The position numbers were made by a program, and so were the translations under genes. Below the pieces are notes generated by a model, which was not told the DNA's origin, did no database searches, and saw nothing but the letters and a program-made list of their open reading frames with translations. A DNA stretch of 5,630 nt from Paenibacillus sp. FSL H7-0331 (GTDB lineage: Bacteria > Bacillota > Bacilli > Paenibacillales > NBRC-103111): positions 1-5,630 of the forward strand of contig NZ_MRTH01000096.1 in assembly GCF_001956045.1 (NCBI RefSeq), in the 5' to 3' direction. Below are positions 1-4,307 of the stretch, piece by piece. The stretch's first letter is position 1; each line of letters starts with the position of its first letter.

Positions 1-59
1 GAATCGAAAAGCGTGCATTGATGAAGCTATATCATGAGTTTTATAAGGTGAAACGCTAG
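1..59 (+). CDS. Possible 3' end of an upstream gene (partial)
   Basis: One frame is open from the left edge to a TAG at 57-59 and encodes the residues IEKRALMKLYHEFYKVKR. The charged, helix-prone composition and the hairpin 24 bases downstream fit the C-terminus of a real protein. Eighteen codons without a stop is not significant alone, and no family can be named. The sequence to the left of this window would settle it. Confidence 0.3.
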   Translation, partial: IEKRALMKLYHEFYKVKR

Positions 60-82
60 GAAATAGGATATGAACCTTTAAT

Positions 83-105
83 GAGTCTGCCTGGACGGCA
101 GGCTC
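83..105 (+). terminator. Hairpin, possible weak terminator
   Basis: GAGTCTGCC (83-91) can pair with GGCAGGCTC (97-105) around a TGGAC loop, giving nine pairs including one G-T. It lies between the tail of the possible upstream gene and the gene starting at 129. No T run follows, so it is not a classical intrinsic terminator. An alternative fold pairs GCCTG (89-93) with CAGGC (99-103). Confidence 0.35.
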
Positions 106-128
106 TAATCTATAAGTGAAAGGACGTA

Positions 129-494
129 GTGGTTTTGGACGAGCTACTGAAAGTTGTTGAAAAAAACATAAATAGTATAAGGTCAACAATTGAGCGAAAC
201 AAGAAATATCGTAAATATCCATTTACCACGACCATTATTACACGCTTATATTGTTACAAAATCGTTTTGGACAATTGGGAAAGCTTTTCGAAAATAATAC
301 TAAGTTTTAAAAATAGTCACTGTGTCCCCGTGAGTAAAATGAGTAATAGGTTCGAGAAAATAATAACGGTTGAAAGGAATAGTGTTTCTGGATTTATCAC
401 ACGAAAAACGGAAGAGGAAATGTTAGCATACATCAGAGTGTTAGAGTGGAAAATCGATGATTTGCAAGGGATATGGTTAACGTGCCCTACTTAA
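129..494 (+). CDS. Hypothetical protein, 121 aa
   Basis: This is an intact ORF with a GTG start preceded by AAAGGA at 119-124, four bases upstream. A TTG two codons later (135) is an alternative start at wider spacing. The product is basic and mostly helix-like. A Lys/Arg-rich N-terminal stretch (about residues 9-29) is followed by a Thr/Ile/Tyr-rich segment (33-47) and an acidic, helical end around EEEMLAYIRVLEWKIDD (95-111). I see no signal peptide, clear membrane span or catalytic motif, and I do not recognise the family. A small hairpin, GCCCT/AGGGC (484-498), sits over the stop codon. The ribosome site and length support a real gene. Its function is unknown. Confidence 0.6.
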   Translation: MVLDELLKVVEKNINSIRSTIERNKKYRKYPFTTTIITRLYCYKIVLDNWESFSKIILSFKNSHCVPVSKMSNRFEKIITVERNSVSGFITRKTEEEMLAYIRVLEWKIDDLQGIWLTCPT

Positions 495-514
495 GGGCTT
501 AGCTTAAGAAGGTA

Positions 515-520
515 TATAAT
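515..520 (+). promoter_or_regulatory. Candidate -10 box TATAAT
   Basis: A perfect TATAAT lies in the 100-base gap between the first two small genes, 75 bases before the ATG at 595. The best -35 at suitable spacing is the poor TTAAGG (491-496). Two copies of the palindrome CTTAAG (490-495 and 503-508) lie just upstream. It could be the promoter of the 595-984 gene, but the weak -35 leaves this uncertain. Confidence 0.35.
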
Positions 521-594
521 GATCATCACATTTGTAATACAATAGTTAGTCAAGATGAACATGTGGAAAACAAATTACAATTGGGGTGAAAATA

Positions 595-984
595 ATGACA
601 CTGCTAAATGACGGAGAAAAGGTCACTATCTTAATCGATCTTTTAGAACGTCATATTGATAAACTTCCGAGTGAAAACAGCTTTGCCAATTATCTTGAAT
701 CAATTCGTGGGTTTCTAAAAACAAAAGATCCAATTCTTCAAAAAGCAGCATTTTCTAATAGTGAGTTGTTTATTGACAACTTTTCTTATGTTTTAAATAA
801 CCATATTACTTTAAAACAGGCGGTAGGTTCACTAATAGCTGCATTCGATAAAGTGGGATATGCTGATTCAATGGATGCTGCTGTGATCATTATTAAGTTT
901 GAGGATCTCCTAAAACAAATGCCTGTAGAAGATGCTGAAAATTTTTATAAGGAACGTTGGATAACTGATAAATATCGGGGTTGA
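595..984 (+). CDS. Hypothetical protein, 129 aa
   Basis: The frame opens at a GTG (586), but the ribosome site GGGGTGA (583-589) overlaps that codon. The ATG at 595, five bases downstream of the site, is therefore the better start. The product is a soluble, acidic, predominantly helical protein without cysteines or an obvious active site. From MTLLNDGEKV it runs through a helix rich in Leu/Ile (LIDLLERHIDKL, about residues 13-24), a middle section containing LNNHITLKQAVGSLIAAFD, and a charged end (KERWITDKYRG). I do not recognise the family. The next gene begins 36 bases later with its own ribosome site, so the two may be co-transcribed. Good codon structure and the ribosome site argue for a real gene. 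Confidence 0.65.
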   Translation: MTLLNDGEKVTILIDLLERHIDKLPSENSFANYLESIRGFLKTKDPILQKAAFSNSELFIDNFSYVLNNHITLKQAVGSLIAAFDKVGYADSMDAAVIIIKFEDLLKQMPVEDAENFYKERWITDKYRG

Positions 985-1020
985 TGTTTGATCTTACTTT
1001 AAATCGAAAGGAATAGCTTA

Positions 1021-1293
1021 ATGTCTCAGTTGATAAACCGACGAATGATGAAAAAACATTATGCACAAGGCGTTATTTCGGAGCTTCAGCAATTAGGGTA
1101 TCCTTGTAAACAAGCGAAGGCTGCTTTTTTTCGCCACTATAGAGACATGAAGCGTACGTTTGGACTTGAGCCAAATGTAAGCGAATTTGCTAAGTTGATC
1201 GATGAGTTTGAAAAAGCGATGAAGCGCAAATACAACCCGAATGATCCAAATCAAATTTTTGTGGGCCACCTTTGGGAAAGGGTTAGAAAATAA
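1021..1293 (+). CDS. Hypothetical protein, 90 aa, basic
   Basis: The ATG start is preceded by AAAGGA at 1006-1011 with a 9-base spacer. The small product is very basic. It begins MSQLINRRMMKKHY, then has a helical segment with an aromatic/basic stretch (AAFFRHYRDMKRTFG, about residues 34-48) and ends with KRKYNPNDPNQ and GHLWERVRK. The charge pattern would fit a nucleic-acid-binding or phage-type accessory protein, but no helix-turn-helix or zinc motif is evident, so this is only an inference. It is probably the last gene of a small run (129-1293) of unknown plus-strand genes. A large antisense ORF over it looks like a shadow. Confidence 0.6.
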   Translation: MSQLINRRMMKKHYAQGVISELQQLGYPCKQAKAAFFRHYRDMKRTFGLEPNVSEFAKLIDEFEKAMKRKYNPNDPNQIFVGHLWERVRK

Positions 1294-1585
1294 GTGAGTA
1301 AAGGCTGATATCGCTGCCCAAGAGCTGTTTGGATAAGCGGCCAACTATAAACTGGACCTGTGGAAGAAGCTAAACGCGTATGCAAGACGGTGGCTCTAGA
1401 TCGACAAATATCTATGAAGAGCGATGATTAAACAGTCCAATGTGATCGGACGAACTGTGCATAAGGCAAACTCCTAACTAAGGTTGTCTGTCCAAGAAAC
1501 AGCAAACAGTATTCGCTTAAATGGATTACCTGAGGAAAGGCTATATAGCATAAGACGTCTTAGACTCGTCTGAGATCGCTCTGAA
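1294..1585. other. Gene-free stretch, probably degraded sequence
   Basis: No ORF of useful length or with a ribosome site is present on either strand. Frame 2 on the plus strand can be read as protein-like pieces separated by five stops, which is about what chance gives, so I do not call a pseudogene. The only distinct structure is a perfect 12-bp palindrome at 1551-1562. The stretch sits between the small-gene run and the IS mosaic and may be old flanking DNA. Confidence 0.5.
1551..1562. repeat. Perfect 12-bp palindrome TAAGACGTCTTA
   Basis: TAAGACGTCTTA equals its own reverse complement. It lies 23 bases before the ATG of the IS6-like transposase fragment. A second pairing, AGACG (1554-1558) with CGTCT (1567-1571), overlaps it. 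It could be a dimer-binding site or part of an old IS end, but it does not match IS6-family terminal repeats that I know. Confidence 0.45.
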
Positions 1586-1713
1586 ATGGATTTATTTAAT
1601 AAATTCAATATGAGTCGGCGATCATTTTACTAACGGTGAGGTGGTATTTGAAATACAGTTTAAGCTATCGAGATGTAATAGAGATGATGGGCGAGCGAGG
1701 ATTAAAGATTTCC
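1586..1713 (+). pseudogene. IS6-family transposase, 5' fragment with frameshift
   Basis: The reading starts at an ATG (1586) as MDLFNKF in one frame and continues in another as YESAIILLTVRWYLKY, then SLSYRDVIEMMGERGLKIS. This is the characteristic N-terminal end of IS6/IS240/IS26-type DDE transposases, where a conserved ILLTVRWYLrYnLSyRDl block is followed by an EER-G region. The two parts rejoin if one base, probably a C, is restored near 1605-1608. About 43 residues remain. The helix-turn-helix continuation (normally HTTIxRWV) and the whole catalytic domain are missing, because the sequence switches to IS66 at about 1711-1720. No terminal inverted repeat is recognisable upstream. The copy cannot be functional. 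Confidence 0.8.
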
Positions 1714-1919
1714 TATACGATGAACTCAAAATCCTGCATTGGGACCATATGGGATTTTGGCTTTGCTATCGCAGTCTGCTGCGCGGCACGTTAGGATGGC
1801 CCGCCGACGGCACAACTACGCTGCATCTCACCTAGCGGGAGCTGCGATGGTTGCTCGATGGCTTATCGCTTACACAACAGCAGGCACATCCCCGCGTTTC
1901 GCCGGAAGTGGCGATTTAA
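1714..1919 (+). pseudogene. tnpB: IS66-family TnpB (Orf2), 3' fragment with internal stop
   Basis: The translation reads DELKILHWDHMGFWLCYR, RGTLGWPADGTTTLHLT, then a TAG (1833-1835), then RELRWLLDGLSLTQQQAHP and RVSPEVAI before TAA. This is the conserved C-terminal part of IS66 TnpB (PF05717), with the typical KIL-WDxxGFWL-YxRL-RG-F-WP and LxLLDGL blocks. Only about 68 of the usual 115-120 residues remain. The N-terminal half is absent, replaced by the IS6 fragment, and the amber codon divides the rest. An ATG-led open frame over 1641-1835 looks like a 64-residue gene but is a chimera of out-of-frame IS6 sequence and TnpB. TnpB is an accessory protein of IS66 transposition. This one is dead. 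Confidence 0.85.
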
Positions 1920-1984
1920 TGGTAGCCGGCAGGAGAGGGCGCGTATCCTGTCGAATCTTTCTACTATTAGAATCAAACCGGAAT

Positions 1985-2268
1985 CCCTTATATAGAATAG
2001 AACAAATCCAGCAGCAAAACGTCGAGCTTGAGCAACAGAATACAAAACAAGCCCGTGAGCTTGCGAGTTGTCGGTCAGGCTCTCATGATACGAATAACAG
2101 TTCGGTCTGGCGCAGCAGAAGCGTTTTGGCACTTCGATCGAGAAGACGCATCCAGATCAACTGAAGCTGAACCTATTTAATGAAGCCGAAGTGATCGCAG
2201 TGCTTGAACCCAAGCGAATTAGTGTTTCGAGAGGAATCGGGTCATTTAAATGGCCTTTGGACAGGTAA
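1985..2268 (+). pseudogene. tnpC: IS66-family TnpC transposase, N-terminal remnant
   Basis: In IS66 elements tnpC follows tnpB, as here. The frame covering about 1994-2066 encodes a Gln/Glu-rich coiled coil, IEQIQQQNVELEQQN, typical of the TnpC N-terminus. The similarity then moves to another frame, which reads YE-stop-QFGLAQQKRFGTSIEKT and HPDQLKLNLFNEAEVIA. This corresponds to the conserved FG-xSEKT and LFNEAE blocks that follow the coiled coil. TGA (2086-2088) and TAA (2095-2097) interrupt this frame and it ends at TAA 2266. IS66 similarity is lost after about 2215. The zinc-binding region and the DDE catalytic core, roughly 400 residues, are absent. Confidence 0.8.
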
Positions 2269-2563
2269 GCATGATTACGCTAACGAGAAACAAGAGCTCA
2301 ATAAATAAATCAGCAGGCTGCCGGTATCGGTAGCCTTTTACGCTGACGGGCAGGCGTTTAAGAAAGATATTGATGCCTACATATATATGGATTTAGAAGA
2401 TGACATTCCGGAGATCTATCTCGTTCGAGTAGTAAACGCAACTGTTAATCGGTTCAGTGACCAGATTTCCAATTCGGTCTACCTTGGTGGCGGCCGGGAT
2501 AAATGAACAGTGAACGATCCCGTTAAAATATCAGATTTAGGGAGAGCCAATGCAAACTTTTGA
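2219..2563 (+). pseudogene. Unidentified decayed gene with in-frame TAA and TGA
   Basis: Directly after the IS66 similarity ends, one frame reads ELVFREESGHLNGLWTG, KHDYANEKQELNK, then TAA (2306-2308). It continues as ISRLPVSVAFYADGQAFKK, DIDAYIYMDLEDDIPEIYLV, RVVNATVNRFSDQISNSVYL and GGGRDK, then TGA (2504-2506), then TVNDPVKISDLGRANANF and TGA (2561). The protein-like composition across both stops suggests a gene that lost its 5' end to the IS and gained two nonsense mutations. I do not recognise the family. No ribosome site precedes the few internal ATGs. The tail runs 14 bases into the metallophosphoesterase gene. This also accounts for the stretch without an intact gene before 2550. Confidence 0.45.
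2316..2339 (+). terminator. Terminator-like hairpin with T run
   Basis: GGCTGCCG (2316-2323) pairs with CGGTAGCC (2328-2335) around a GTAT loop, with one G-T pair, and TTTT follows. The shape is that of a short intrinsic terminator. It lies inside the decayed reading frame, so it may be a chance structure in old coding sequence. It would nevertheless shield the metallophosphoesterase gene from upstream transcription. Confidence 0.4.
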
Positions 2564-3362
2564 TTTGATTTCTGACATCCATCTTGAATTCTGGATTCCT
2601 TTTATTCAAAACGTGAATAGAATGAGATCTCAAATAGATTCATTCATTGATGATATACTGCCTGATAAACCATCAAGAGTCCTAGTAATCGCTGGTGATT
2701 TAGGGCATTACAATGAACAGAATATTCTTATGTTGACAAGCTTTAGGCGGTATTACGAATATGTACTGTTTACATTTGGGAACCACGACTTATATATGAT
2801 TTCCTCCGCACAGCGAGAGCGTTACTATAATAACTCTATAAATCGTTCGGGAGAAATGAAACAGCATGCAGCAGAAATTCCTGGTGTTTTTCCGCTTGAT
2901 GGACATCTGATGGAAATTGAGGGCGTAACATATGGTGGCACAGGAATGTGGTACGATTATTCGTTTGGCATTCAAGAGTTAGGTATGACAAAAGCAAGAC
3001 TCCATGAACTGTGGAAACGAACGATGAATGATGTAAATTATATTATCGAGTCTCCTATATTTCTACAGGAAGAGGAGAAACTAGCAAAGGTATTTAAGCA
3101 GTGTAACGTTGTAGTTACTCATGTCGGACCTGATTGGTCTAATGTGCATGAGAAATATCGGATAGATCCTATCACAAGTTTTTTCTACTTTGATGGTTCC
3201 AAATGGTTGTCTCAAGCTCGTGGAAAGATTTGGTGTTACGGACATACTCATTCTCGTAATGATTATGCGATCGAGGGTTGTCGTCTAGTAAATAATGCAC
3301 TGGGCTATCCGAACGAAAATCCTTTCTCAAAGTTAGTATCTATTGAAATAGTACAGGTATAG
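2550..3362 (+). CDS. Calcineurin-like metallophosphoesterase, 270 aa
   Basis: This is a hydrolase of phosphomono- or diesters using a two-metal centre (PF00149 family), expected in the cytoplasm because no signal peptide or membrane span is present. All family motifs are visible in order: SDIH (Asp9, His11), GDLGH (Asp50), GNHD (Asn78, His79, Asp80), VVTHVGP (His191) and GHTH (His232, His234). Single-domain enzymes of about 250-280 residues are usual. The ATG follows GGGAGAG with a 6-base spacer. The gene stands alone between decayed sequence on both sides, so the neighbours give no clue to its substrate. It could act on nucleotides, phosphoproteins or nucleic acid. Conservation of every metal ligand beside so much broken DNA implies it is functional or was acquired recently. 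Confidence 0.92.
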   Translation: MQTFDLISDIHLEFWIPFIQNVNRMRSQIDSFIDDILPDKPSRVLVIAGDLGHYNEQNILMLTSFRRYYEYVLFTFGNHDLYMISSAQRERYYNNSINRSGEMKQHAAEIPGVFPLDGHLMEIEGVTYGGTGMWYDYSFGIQELGMTKARLHELWKRTMNDVNYIIESPIFLQEEEKLAKVFKQCNVVVTHVGPDWSNVHEKYRIDPITSFFYFDGSKWLSQARGKIWCYGHTHSRNDYAIEGCRLVNNALGYPNENPFSKLVSIEIVQV

Positions 3363-3458
3363 ATGAGCGATTTTGATGCCGATACTGTGTACAACTCATC
3401 CAAGTTTGCGACTCTTAGTTACAGAATCAGAGAAAAAAAGGGGGGATATGAATATTAA
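3363..3458 (+). CDS. Very small ORF directly after the phosphoesterase (doubtful)
   Basis: An ATG follows the TAG of the phosphoesterase without a gap and opens 31 codons, beginning MSDFDADTVYNSSKF and ending REKKGGYEY. An AGGT five bases before the TAG could serve as a weak ribosome site, or translation could be coupled. Its end overlaps the start of the next ORF by 11 bases. At this length it may well be chance, and no family is recognisable. Confidence 0.2.
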   Translation: MSDFDADTVYNSSKFATLSYRIREKKGGYEY

Positions 3459-3618
3459 TGAATTAAAGCAGATGGTGGGCGAGAGCGGCCCTGGCATCCA
3501 GCTATCTTCCGAGTATTCGTTAAAATCATTCGTTTTTATTGCCGGCACCGAGCGCGGTTATCCTGTAGAGTATCGGGCGCAGCCGTCGACCCATCTATTT
3601 TTTTGTGTACTCTTTTAG
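3448..3618 (+). CDS. Short hypothetical ORF, 56 aa, probably truncated
   Basis: The ATG is preceded by AAGGGGGG (3438-3445), an unusually G-rich ribosome site only two bases away. It is preferred over a TTG at 3373, which has no such site. The protein starts MNINELKQMVGESGPGIQLS, followed by SFVFIAGTERGYPVEYRAQ. The last residues (THLFFCVLF) come from AT-rich DNA that codes better on the other strand. Base composition drops sharply near 3592, so the original gene was probably longer and was cut there. The family is not recognised. The last 24 bases overlap the minus-strand remnant tail to tail. Confidence 0.45.
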   Translation: MNINELKQMVGESGPGIQLSSEYSLKSFVFIAGTERGYPVEYRAQPSTHLFFCVLF

Positions 3619-3720
3619 AATCGTGAAAAGAGTATCATCAACTTCCTTTGTTATTTCAGGGTTATGTAAGGCATATGTTATTTCGTTTGCAAAAAACGTG
3701 GTTTTAACTTAATATATACT
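3595..3720 (-). pseudogene. 3' remnant of a minus-strand gene
   Basis: Read on the minus strand, 41 codons are open down to a TAG at 3597-3595. They include the very protein-like FANEITYALHNPEITKEV, then DDTLFTILKEYTKK. There is no start codon or ribosome site, and a stop lies immediately upstream (3723-3721), so only the C-terminus of a former gene would remain, cut off at the padR promoter region. I cannot name the family. The stretch contains an 8-bp perfect inverted repeat, ACTCTTTT/AAAAGAGT (3609-3616 and 3626-3633), without a T run in the right place for a terminator. Confidence 0.4.
3687..3720 (+). promoter_or_regulatory. Candidate padR promoter
   Basis: TTGCAA (3687-3692) followed after 17 bases by TAATAT (3710-3715) gives a moderate sigma-A-type match. 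A better -10, TATACT (3715-3720), has no -35 at the usual distance. Either -10 lies within the inverted repeat at 3706-3726. The assignment is tentative in such AT-rich DNA. Confidence 0.35.
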
Positions 3721-3726
3721 TAAGTT
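3706..3726. promoter_or_regulatory. Inverted repeat AACTTAA-N7-TTAAGTT, possible PadR operator
   Basis: AACTTAA (3706-3712) and TTAAGTT (3720-3726) are perfect inverted arms with a 7-base spacer, centred 39 bases before the padR start and overlapping the likely -10 region. PadR dimers often repress their own operon from such a site. The typical ATGT-N8-ACAT core of PadR sites is not present, so this is a position-based inference. AT-rich sequence raises the odds of chance. Confidence 0.45.
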
Positions 3727-3754
3727 TAAATATATAAAATTAGGTGAGTAGAAA

Positions 3755-4291
3755 ATGTTTAGAATAACAGTTTTGGGGTTACTATCTAAAAAACCGATGC
3801 ACGGTTATGAAATACAACAAATCCTAGAGTTTGACCAGGTAGAGCTTTGGACAAATCTTCAAGTGAATAAAATTTATCATGCTATTAGGCAGATGGAAAA
3901 AGAACAATTAATCAAGGTTCATTCAACCGATAGGAATGGTAACAGATCACGCGTGCTTTATAATATCACTGAAGCAGGCAAAGCAGAACTTACAAAAGAA
4001 ATTGAAAAAACATTATGTAGTCCAACACTACATTTCCCATCTAAACTTTATACAGCTGTATCATTTATATCACAGGTACCGAAACAGAATGCTTTAATAT
4101 GCATACAAAAGCACATAGTAGAGTTAGAGAAGAGTATAAAAATATGGGAAGAAGGAGAGCTAAAGAAGATTAACCTAGGAATCAAATCACCCAATTTCCT
4201 TAAAGCCGTATTTATGAATGGTATTAATAATATGAAAGCGGACATCAAGTTACTGTATGAAATCAGAGATCATATTGACGAACTGTATTAA
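3755..4291 (+). CDS. PadR-family transcriptional regulator, 178 aa
   Basis: This is a DNA-binding regulator, most often a repressor that responds to a small molecule. The N-terminal winged helix (residues 1-80) shows the PadR (PF03551) pattern: ITVLGLLSKKPMHGYEIQQ, then VNKIYHAIRQMEKEQLI (recognition helix and following turn) and a wing ending RVLYNITEAGKAEL. Residues 90-178 form a mostly helical C-terminal domain like the Vir_act_alpha_C type, used for dimerisation. The length is typical. The start is set by AGGTGAG (3742-3748), six bases before ATG. The thioesterase gene follows 16 bases after the stop, so the pair is an operon and the regulator probably controls it, perhaps through the inverted repeat at 3706-3726. 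Confidence 0.92.
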   Translation: MFRITVLGLLSKKPMHGYEIQQILEFDQVELWTNLQVNKIYHAIRQMEKEQLIKVHSTDRNGNRSRVLYNITEAGKAELTKEIEKTLCSPTLHFPSKLYTAVSFISQVPKQNALICIQKHIVELEKSIKIWEEGELKKINLGIKSPNFLKAVFMNGINNMKADIKLLYEIRDHIDELY

Positions 4292-4296
4292 GGAGG
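4290..4296 (+). promoter_or_regulatory. Strong ribosome site AAGGAGG fixing the thioesterase start
   Basis: AAGGAGG overlaps the TAA of padR (4289-4291) and precedes the ATG at 4308 by 11 bases. It decides against the in-frame ATG at 4257, which lies inside padR and would add 17 residues unlike the family. The arrangement suggests coupled translation of the two genes. Confidence 0.8.
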
Positions 4297-4307
4297 AAAG
4301 AACTAAG

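Larger units (their letters stand above)
1586..2268 (+). mobile_element. Mosaic of decayed IS6 and IS66 elements
   Basis: A truncated IS6-family transposase is joined at about 1711-1720 to a 5'-truncated IS66 element carrying tnpB and the beginning of tnpC, all on the plus strand. None of the pieces has an intact reading frame, and no terminal inverted repeats or target duplications are visible. GC content is higher across about 1755-1930 than in the flanks. The order and shared orientation suggest one element inserted in, or deleted into, the other, followed by drift. Confidence 0.75.

Noticed and set aside
1093..1344. An 83-residue minus-strand ORF
   Set aside because: It overlaps most of the plus-strand 90-residue gene, which has a good ribosome site. 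The antisense product has unnatural composition.
1294..1571. A continuous frame reading protein-like segments between stops, such as KLDLWKKLNAYARRW
   Set aside because: Five stops in about 90 codons equals chance expectation, and no family is recognisable, so a pseudogene is not supported.
1863..2132. An 89-residue minus-strand ORF
   Set aside because: It is antisense to clear IS66 tnpB/tnpC similarity and has no ribosome site.
1739..2164. A 141-residue plus-strand ORF
   Set aside because: Its first part runs out of frame over IS66 TnpB. Only the coiled-coil part is real TnpC, and it then leaves the TnpC frame at a frameshift.
3609..3633. Perfect inverted repeat ACTCTTTT/AAAAGAGT as a terminator
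   Set aside because: No T run follows the stem on either strand, and the stem is AT-rich. It lies within a protein-like minus-strand frame.
4257..4307. An upstream in-frame start adding 17 residues to the thioesterase
   Set aside because: It lies inside padR without a ribosome site, while AAGGAGG precedes the ATG at 4308 and the family N-terminus fits that start.
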